The position numbers and the translations under genes are program-made. From CAUPWF01 sp044425815 (GTDB lineage: Bacteria > Bacillota > Clostridia > Lachnospirales > Lachnospiraceae): a stretch of 6,877 nucleotides of DNA. Position 1 is the stretch's first letter; each line of letters starts with the position of its first letter. Positions 1 through 6,200 of the stretch are shown one piece after another. The notes under the pieces are model-generated. The model was not told where the DNA came from and ran no database searches. It worked only from the letters and a program-made list of their open reading frames with translations. The stretch lies in contig JAWXVA010000126.1 in NCBI GenBank assembly GCA_044425815.1, positions 1 to 6,877 of the forward strand, written 5' to 3'.

Positions 1-48
1 ATTAGGAAATAGTCTCTATCCAAAATAGGCATGATTTCTTTATTTTAT

Positions 49-125
49 AACGTAACAACTGCTCGGGACAATCTATCAACCAACAGATATACGGGTGGTT
101 TTTGGAGTGCACGAGCAGTTACGTT
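49..125. repeat. Long imperfect inverted repeat downstream of pta
   Basis: Bases 49-65 and 112-125 are complementary over 14 base pairs, interrupted by one three-base bulge (aac at 57-59, itself a duplication of 54-56). The 46-base loop holds a second short pairing (78-82 with 96-100). On the plus strand the right arm runs into a T-rich stretch (ttttcttta), so it could act as a terminator for a plus-strand gene lying left of the window. The loop is long for a classical intrinsic terminator. On the minus strand, the direction of pta, no T-run follows. It could equally be a structured RNA element or a mobile-element end. The pairing is directly visible; the function is not known. Confidence 0.5.
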
Positions 126-196
126 TTCTTTATTATAAACAGGTATATAACAATATTATGGTGCCCTGTTCAAAAAGTCATATGAAACTTTCAGTT

Positions 197-1171
197 TTAT
201 TTAAGTGCAGCTGTGATGATTGCCATTTGATACACTTCTTTTGCATTACATCCACGCGACAAGTCATTGATTGGTGCATTCATTCCTTGTAAAATTGGGC
301 CATATGCATCAAAGCCACCTAGGCGCTGCGCAATTTTGTAACCGATATTTGCTGCGTTGATATCTGGGAAAATAAATGTATTTGCTTGTCCTGCCACTTT
401 GGAGTCTTTACATTTTGTTGCTGCTACTACTGGTGAAAACGCTGCATCAAATTGTAATTCACCATCAAGTGCTAATTCTGGTGCTAATTCTTTAGCTTTC
501 GCTGTTGCTTCGCGAACTAATGTTACACTATCACCTTTTCCAGATCCAAGTGTTGAGTATGATAACATTGCTACTTTAGGGTCGATTCCAAATGCTTTTG
601 CTGTAGCAGCTGTCTCTAGTGCGATTTCTGCTAACTCATCTGCATTTGGTGTAATGTTAATTGCACAATCACCCATTGCATAATTTTCAGAAGTTCCATC
701 TGCATTTGTACGATTTAAAATAATACATGACGAAACAATTTTACTACCTGGTTTTGTCTTAACGATTTGAAGTGCTGGACGTACTGTATCTGCTGTTGAA
801 TATGTAGCTCCCCCAAGTAAAGCATCTGCCACTCCTATTTTCACAAGCATTGTTCCGAAATAATTGCTCTTTCCAAGTGCTGCGCGACATTCTTCTGCAG
901 TCATTTTGCCTTTACGAAGCGTCACCATTTCTTCCACCATTGCATCCATGCCTTCATAAGTTGCTGGATCAATCACTTCTGCCTTCTCCACTTTGAATCC
1001 GCCAGCTTCTGCTGCCGCTTTTACTTCTTCTGGATTCCCAACAAGAATAACACCCATTAATTCATCTGCTAACAATTTCTCTGTAGCATCTAGAATTCTT
1101 GGATCTGTGCTTTCTGTAAATACGATTTTACGTGGGTTCTCTCTTAGTACCTCGATTAGTTTCTTAAACAT
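197..1171 (-). CDS. pta: Phosphate acetyltransferase (phosphotransacetylase)
   Basis: The 324-residue product is a cytoplasmic phosphotransacetylase. It interconverts acetyl-CoA plus phosphate with acetyl phosphate plus CoA, the step before acetate kinase in fermentative acetate and ATP formation. It is the short single-domain type (about 325-335 aa), without the N-terminal extension of the E. coli enzyme. The signature NDLSRGC near the C terminus gives Ser305 and Arg306, matching the catalytic Ser-Arg pair of the Methanosarcina enzyme. Arg131 (TVRP) and Arg86 fit the other active-site arginines. An acidic residue (Glu312) sits where that enzyme has Asp. The glycine-rich LGSGKGD at 208-214 and the FDAAFSP at 241-247 are also typical of the family. 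The start is fixed by a strong AGGAGG at 1180-1185, eight bases upstream of the ATG. It lies 89 bases after the cyclase-like gene on the same strand. A TATAAT in that gap suggests its own promoter. Acetate kinase, usually next to it in clostridia, does not follow within the 196 bases seen. Confidence 0.97.
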   Translation of the reverse strand: MFKKLIEVLRENPRKIVFTESTDPRILDATEKLLADELMGVILVGNPEEVKAAAEAGGFKVEKAEVIDPATYEGMDAMVEEMVTLRKGKMTAEECRAALGKSNYFGTMLVKIGVADALLGGATYSTADTVRPALQIVKTKPGSKIVSSCIILNRTNADGTSENYAMGDCAINITPNADELAEIALETAATAKAFGIDPKVAMLSYSTLGSGKGDSVTLVREATAKAKELAPELALDGELQFDAAFSPVVAATKCKDSKVAGQANTFIFPDINAANIGYKIAQRLGGFDAYGPILQGMNAPINDLSRGCNAKEVYQMAIITAALK

Positions 1172-1198
1172 TCTTTTTTCCTCCTCTTATTGGTTACT

Positions 1199-1228
1199 AT
1201 TTTGTTTTTTATTTTGTTTTTTATTTTG
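1199..1228. repeat. 12-bp tandem repeat, 2.5 copies, in the pta leader
   Basis: The unit attttgtttttt occurs exactly at 1199-1210 and 1211-1222, followed by a half copy (attttg) at 1223-1228. On the transcribed minus strand it reads as an A-rich tract just upstream of the pta ribosome binding site (1180-1185). If transcription starts near 1230, the repeat fills most of the 5' untranslated leader. An A-rich leader can help keep the translation start unstructured. Such arrays may change copy number by slippage. No role is shown by the sequence. Confidence 0.85.
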
Positions 1229-1236
1229 AGTTTGTT

Positions 1237-1242
1237 ATTATA
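1237..1242 (-). promoter_or_regulatory. Candidate -10 box of a pta promoter
   Basis: On the minus strand the hexamer is an exact TATAAT, 18 bases after the stop codon of the upstream cyclase-like gene and 65 bases before the pta ATG. A start site about seven bases downstream would give a leader of roughly 58 bases. No good -35 box is visible at a 16-18 base spacing: that position overlaps the end of the upstream gene and reads about CGTAGG. No extended TGn motif precedes it. In AT-rich DNA a chance match is possible. pta may also be reached by read-through, since no terminator is visible in the gap. Confidence 0.4.
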
Positions 1243-1260
1243 GCCCGCTTCACATATTTC

Positions 1261-2685
1261 CTACGACACCAGATGTTCTATTGCTTGCTTCAATATATCG
1301 TGAAATCCTTCGATGCATGGTTCTGCAAATCCCGCTATTTCGCTTGCTTCTATAAACATAATTTGCTTCTTCCCATTCTGGTTAGGACTTCCATTCAATT
1401 CAGCCGAAGCATCGCCTAGCATTTGTTTCTCTGGATTCAATATCTCCCCGAGGAATACTGTCCCGTTTCGTAGTTCTGTTTCATATTCTAGGTATGTATA
1501 GGTTGTTAGGATATATGGTGTAGGGCTTTGGTACCTAACATCATTGTCTAGCATGATTGTTACGCCATAATTTTCTTTGTAGTATTTCTTAATGTTCCAC
1601 ATATACTGGAAGTTATGATACATGCAGTCTCCGCCGAATCCCCACAGTCCTGTGTTTGCATCTTTGACTATCATGAATTGCAACTGGTCTTTGACTTTGC
1701 TGTAACACAATGCTGTATAGTGTACACGTGTAAATTCGCGGACTTTGTGATAAGGGTTTATCTTCTTTGTTTTGAGTATTGTGAATAATCGTTCGATTCC
1801 AGAATCTAGTTGCATTCGTTTGCACGTCTCTGCTACGATTTTCTCTTCATAATAAGTGTAATCTGCGGTTGGCTCCCAGTTTCTCGCCTCGGTATCTTCT
1901 AAGTAATCTGCTAGAACCTTCATCCCTGACTTTTGATGTCGTGATATGGATTCCTCGAATTCTGCTCTATTTTCTCCGACATACATAAAAATCGGATGCG
2001 GTTCTCCATTCCATACCCCTTTTAGTATTTTGCTAGTTATGTACACCACACTATTTACATCTGATTGATGAACTCTCTGATAATCTAACAATATATACGC
2101 TAGATTAAAAGATATTACTAATCGATTGTGCATGCTATAGTCTGCTAATCTAAAACCAATATCAATATTTGGTCCAATGTATTCTGTTTGTTTTCGATTG
2201 TCATTAATCTGATATTCAACGAAAATATCGTCGATTTCTGGATCTGTCGTTGTTATTTCCGCCAACCAAGCAGTCCCTTTAATCGCCAGTAATTCACTTG
2301 CTTTTTTATCGCATAACATTCCTTTGTCTATTTCACTATTGAGAATTGTCAATTGCTCGTATATCTCCTCCACTGATAAAAAAATATCTGATACACGATG
2401 CACTTCTTTCATAAATATAATTTCATCGCCTAGTGTCTTCCAGAATCGATATCCTCCTACTGGGCTATTCGCAAATGTGCTAATGATATGGCGAAGGATT
2501 TGACCAACAGCTACAGACCATCGCCCTTTATTGTTTGCTTTATAAGTGGTGGAATTAACCACATCATAAGAGAAAAACAACATGACCGATTGCATCTCCT
2601 CTACATTTGAGGAAGCGTTCTCTTCTTCAATTCGTTGTACCATTGGAATGATTTTATCAAATGTCTTCCTATTTCTCATCTCCAT
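1261..2685 (-). CDS. Class III nucleotidyl cyclase domain protein with C-terminal Nudix-like domain
   Basis: This 474-residue, apparently soluble protein has no signal peptide or membrane segment. Residues ~32-200 read as a class III nucleotidyl cyclase domain. The first metal-binding Asp is in YDVVNST (Asp41). The Lys and second metal Asp are in KTLGDE (Lys83, Asp87). The region YIGPNIDIGFRL (169-180) matches the conserved GxxVNxAxRL motif, with Arg179 kept but the usual Asn replaced by Asp175. Such domains normally form dimers and cyclise an NTP to a 3',5'-cNMP. Glu168 lies near the base-specifying position, so the base used (A, G, C or U) cannot be predicted. Residues ~200-315 form a linker I do not recognise. 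Residues ~316-470 resemble a Nudix fold: GLWGFGGD (346-353) and ENYGV (371-375) frame a Nudix box whose catalytic glutamates are mostly lost (KKYYKE), suggesting ligand binding rather than hydrolysis. The gene overlaps the upstream ImmA-like gene by 10 bases, implying coupled translation. A pyrimidine cyclase of Pycsar type or a housekeeping cyclase are alternatives. The cyclase call is firm as a domain; activity is inferred. Confidence 0.75.
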   Translation of the reverse strand: MEMRNRKTFDKIIPMVQRIEEENASSNVEEMQSVMLFFSYDVVNSTTYKANNKGRWSVAVGQILRHIISTFANSPVGGYRFWKTLGDEIIFMKEVHRVSDIFLSVEEIYEQLTILNSEIDKGMLCDKKASELLAIKGTAWLAEITTTDPEIDDIFVEYQINDNRKQTEYIGPNIDIGFRLADYSMHNRLVISFNLAYILLDYQRVHQSDVNSVVYITSKILKGVWNGEPHPIFMYVGENRAEFEESISRHQKSGMKVLADYLEDTEARNWEPTADYTYYEEKIVAETCKRMQLDSGIERLFTILKTKKINPYHKVREFTRVHYTALCYSKVKDQLQFMIVKDANTGLWGFGGDCMYHNFQYMWNIKKYYKENYGVTIMLDNDVRYQSPTPYILTTYTYLEYETELRNGTVFLGEILNPEKQMLGDASAELNGSPNQNGKKQIMFIEASEIAGFAEPCIEGFHDILKQAIEHLVS

Positions 2686-3209
2686 GCTAACACCCCTACA
2701 AACTTTCCTCGTGACTCCACTTTCCCCCTTGGAACACGAAAATATTGAGACATTTCTTTCACATCTACGACACCTTCTTGCATGTGTGCATATACGTAAT
2801 CATAGTAGTCTTGCTTCGGCATTAGCAGGCATGATGCGAATTCGTGTGCTTGAAAATCCTGCTCCGTCTTCTCCATGCGTGTTGCTGCGGTATCATAGTT
2901 ATCCCATTTTTCCCAATTGCTCATATAACCGTAATGTATGAATATAAATCCCAATTCTTGAGCAATCGCGAAATTCTTACTTCTTTCTGATTGGTATTTG
3001 GAGATGCGGATAATAAATTCCGCGTCTTCGTCGTCATCTTCGTCACAGCGTTCTACTGCGTTTAATAACATGCTATTGTCTACTTGTTCTACTTTGCCAT
3101 GTAATCGTGATACCACATCTTCCATGTCTGTAATTGGTATCTTGATGTCAAATTCCTTGATGATTGCATTTGCTATAGCCGCTATATTATCGCCTATAAT
3201 TGCATTCAT
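2676..3209 (-). CDS. ImmA/IrrE-family protein with lost zinc ligands (pseudo-peptidase)
   Basis: The 177-residue protein has the layout of the ImmA/IrrE (COG2856, formerly DUF955) metallopeptidases. There is an N-terminal helical part, the core helix AQELGFIFIHYG at 83-94, a second helix with FASCLLMP at 124-131, and a C-terminal winged-helix-like stretch (~147-176, VDVKEMSQYFRV). In active members the core helix is HExxH; here it reads Gln84-Glu-Leu-Gly-Phe88, so both zinc histidines are gone. The usual third ligand, a Glu before the Ala of the second helix, is Gln120. Only Glu85 and the downstream His92 survive. Family members cleave XRE-type repressors (ImmA on ImmR, IrrE on DdrO, CapP on CapH). 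This one probably binds a partner without cutting it. An acidic run (56-64) lies before the core helix. The start has a good GGGGAG site seven bases upstream. It is translated just before, and overlaps by 10 bases, the cyclase gene, its most likely partner. No HTH repressor gene is next to it. Confidence 0.85.
   Translation of the reverse strand: MNAIIGDNIAAIANAIIKEFDIKIPITDMEDVVSRLHGKVEQVDNSMLLNAVERCDEDDDEDAEFIIRISKYQSERSKNFAIAQELGFIFIHYGYMSNWEKWDNYDTAATRMEKTEQDFQAHEFASCLLMPKQDYYDYVYAHMQEGVVDVKEMSQYFRVPRGKVESRGKFVGVLAWR
2693..2697 (-). promoter_or_regulatory. Ribosome binding site deciding the start of the cyclase gene
   Basis: On the minus strand AGGGG lies inside the end of the ImmA-like gene. 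It is seven bases before the ATG at 2683-2685 and 13 before a second in-frame ATG at 2677-2679. The spacing favours the first ATG (10-base overlap). The second would give the common 4-base ATGA stop-start overlap and shorten the protein by two residues. Confidence 0.6.
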
Positions 3210-3216
3210 AATAGGT

Positions 3217-3224
3217 CTCCCCTC
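3217..3224 (-). promoter_or_regulatory. Ribosome binding site of the ImmA-like gene
   Basis: The minus strand reads GAGGGGAG here, seven bases from the ATG at 3207-3209. It lies immediately downstream of the three 14-bp tandem repeats, so protein or RNA structure acting on the repeats could affect its use. No convincing -35/-10 pair was found between the surface-protein stop codon and this site. The ImmA-cyclase pair may therefore be transcribed from a promoter inside or before the surface-protein gene. Confidence 0.65.
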
Positions 3225-3228
3225 TTTG

Positions 3229-3270
3229 TCATCTGTTAGTTTTCATCTGTTATTTATTATTTGTTATTTA
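3229..3270. repeat. Three 14-bp tandem repeats before the ImmA-like gene
   Basis: Three adjacent 14-base units read tcatctgttagttt (3229-3242), tcatctgttattta (3243-3256) and ttatttgttattta (3257-3270). Neighbouring units differ at two positions each, and the core tgtta recurs exactly every 14 bases (3234, 3248, 3262). The array fills most of the 58-base gap, begins (in the minus direction) at the stop codon of the surface-protein gene and ends five bases before the ribosome binding site of the ImmA-like gene. Regular direct repeats here could be an operator for a repressor, a slippage-prone spacer, or a simple AT-rich expansion. The repeat is certain; the role is unknown. Confidence 0.8.
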
Positions 3271-6200
3271 TTCCGTGATTGGCGTAAATGTCAATGAATC
3301 TGTACTCGTCGCATAGAATGCAATCCCTGCAAAATAGGTGAGTTGATCATTCTCTAATTTCCAATTGCTGGTCGCTGGTAATTTATACTGCACGCCTAAT
3401 TGCACCGAGTCAAATGTAATGCTTCCATCTGCGTTTATCACTGGCACGATGTAATAATTATAGGAAATACTGCCTGTAACATTGGTTTCATTTCCACTGA
3501 TGGTCACTGTTGCAATGCCAAGAGCTGTATGATTTGCGTAGCTAATATTTAGGTCATCTTCTACAAAAATCGTATTCGCTTCTACTGCTCCTGCAGCGGA
3601 AATCGCTTTGGTTGCGCCATTTACAGCATCAAGGGATTCGTCTGTCTCCCAATCTGTAAATGCACTGAAGTCTTCTTTCGAAAGTGTTCTTGGTTCCACT
3701 GTAAATATCACTGTATCGCTTACCAACCCACAGTCTTCTTCGCTTTCTGGTAATTGTACCGTCGCTGTGTAAGTTCCTACCGAAAGATTCTTCGCATCGC
3801 CTACATAGGAAATGGTATTGGCACCCAGTGCAAATTCCTCTGTCATATCCGCTTCTAGGTCACCATATGTATAGGTAACTTCTAGTAATTCTAAGGTCGT
3901 ATCGTAGCTTGTTCCATCTAATCGTGTTGGCGCGATCGACACAGACGTGTCATCTCCATAATCAAAGGTCGCTTGCTCTGTCATTAGTTCAATCTGTTTC
4001 GACACTATTTGCACATATAGCTCAATATTAGAATCCGAACCAACACCACCGTTTCCTTGGATGTAATACGCATTACCCACTTCCAAGTTAAGGGTTGTAT
4101 TCATTGCTTCCTCTGGAATTTCTCCGTCTATAGTTATGATTCCATCGTCATCAATCGTAAATGTGAGTCCCTCCACTTGGCTTTCGTAGCTGTCCGAATC
4201 AGGGTCCGCATAATATATCATACCTTCTGCCGTTCCCTCCGTGCAACTTGGTGTACTCTTAAAGCTATAATCTCCCATTGTTCCATAAGGGAGATCGGCT
4301 TCATTTTCGTCGCCATATTTCACCGTCATCAAATCTAATATGAACACAGACATCTTGTCGTACTCTATCTCATATGGACTATCTGTCGTGTAATATGTGG
4401 TATATACCCACTCTCGTTTTATTGAGAATTGTAAGGTTGCAGCACTGCATATATTTCCATCTGTACTCGTAATTAAACATGCTACTTGATAGATATCATC
4501 ATCCATACTGGTGCCAATGTACTCAATGGTATTATTCTCAATTGTAAAATATTCATTGTCGTACCAAGTGTATTCGCCTTTCACTGAATCTAAGGAAATA
4601 ATGTAGTCTCCTTCTTCCACTGTCGCACCATTCATTGTTAATCCTGTCGTGGTGATTTGTACTGGTTCGTAACAATCTGTATAGGATACAGTAATCGAGT
4701 CTAGCACGCCGGATAACCCATCAGAAACTGTTCCATCATACACGCCTTGGGTGATGGTGACTGGTAGAACAACATTTGTAGATTGTGATTCATCACTTGT
4801 TGTGAGTTTAATCAAAATGTTATAATTTCCCTCTTCCAAAGTAGAGGTGTTCTTCAACTTAATATACTCCGAACTATACAGCGTTGTGATTTCAAATGAA
4901 TCATTTACATATGCTGCATTGTCCGATGTAGAAATAGTTACTGTATATCCTGATATCGTTTCTCCTGCAAGTGTTACACCAAGAATCTTTGCCACTTCAT
5001 TTGTATCGGTGCTTCCATAAGCAAAGGACGTGGTATCTGGATTTACTGTCGCCTTCAGTTCTTTATACACTGTTAGTTGTAGTACTGCAGTTGGATCTGA
5101 ATATTCGTATATACCATCATCGTTTACATCGATATCGACTTGAACATTAATATCCCAAGCTTCATTATAGGATATTCCATCTGATTCTACAAAGTTGCCT
5201 GAAAGCGAGGTATTTGTAATAGTTACACCATTTTGTTCTTCTGTTGTAGAAATATTAAGGGTTTTATATGTAAAATTTGTATCAAGTTTATTCGTTGCTG
5301 TAGTAAATGACTGTAACTTTCCAGCATCGTCTACTACTGAGGCACTCATGTATATTTGTATATATTTCGTCGTATCATTTAAATCGTAAGTTACCATGGT
5401 TTTATCTGACGCTATGATTTCAACTGTGAAGTCTTTTGTTCCTGTGTAATTCCCATCTGCTGATAAAAATGTTGCCGTGTAGTTGTATGTGGTTCCGGCG
5501 TAGCCGGTTGCTCCATCGGTGGAATTGATTTCCAAACCTTCATTGGTATATTCTACTATGAAATTAGCCGTATCTGATTCCGATAAAGTAACGGTATAAC
5601 CGTCGGTTGTAAATGCTGACATTTCAGTTTCACCAGCAGTGGTATTCCACGACGTAGATAGAGTCACTGCATCTGTTGAGTCATACATGTATTCAACCAC
5701 ATTATCTGTGCCTAGGGTAATCGATAATTTTCCAAAGTCATATGGTTCTACAACAATTTCTTTTTCGATTGTTGCTGATTCTCCAGTTGTTTTATTGTTA
5801 ACTCCCACCGTCACGGTGTAAGTCCCCGCATCTAGCTGTTTTACTAGACTAAGTACATCTGCCTCTGTTTCTATATTATCTACTTCAGCACCCAGTTCAA
5901 AACACTCTAGTATAGATTGCGTATCAGCTGGTTCATCACTAATCCCATCCTTTGTTACACTCATTATAGTATAACTAAGATCATCACCTGTAACACTAGG
6001 GTCTGTAACAGAGAAATCACCTACTGTACCCATTTCGCCATACTCTATCGTTCCATATGTATCTAAGTTGCCAAATGTGTAATCCCTTGATGTAACAATT
6101 ACTGTTGTGGTGTCTTTCGACAGCGTATACTCAGCTTCTGTTACTCCCAGTGTTATGATATATGTTCCTACCGGTGGATACTCATCCACACTATATCTGA

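Noticed and set aside
1..32. Minus-strand ATG followed by ten open codons (MPILDRDYFL) running off the left edge
   Set aside because: Too short to judge, no clear ribosome binding site (only aaagaa upstream), and the peptide does not match acetate kinase or another family I recognise.
138..170. Hairpin (138-143 with 165-170) after the pta stop codon as an intrinsic terminator
   Set aside because: Only six outer pairs, a large AT-rich interior and no T-run after the stem on the minus strand.
95..292. Plus-strand 65-codon open frame overlapping the end of pta
   Set aside because: It runs antisense into a certain gene, has no ribosome binding site and encodes a low-complexity peptide; a chance frame.
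1613..1825. Minus-strand 70-codon frame inside the cyclase gene
   Set aside because: Nested in another frame of a long supported gene, with no recognisable motif or ribosome binding site.
2582..2941. Plus-strand 119-codon frame across the ImmA-cyclase junction
   Set aside because: Antisense to two well-supported genes and with no family resemblance; explained as a shadow of their codon pattern.
3199..3270. CRISPR-like array from the short direct repeats
   Set aside because: The repeats are only 14 bp, contiguous and without spacers, so this is a tandem repeat and not a CRISPR array.
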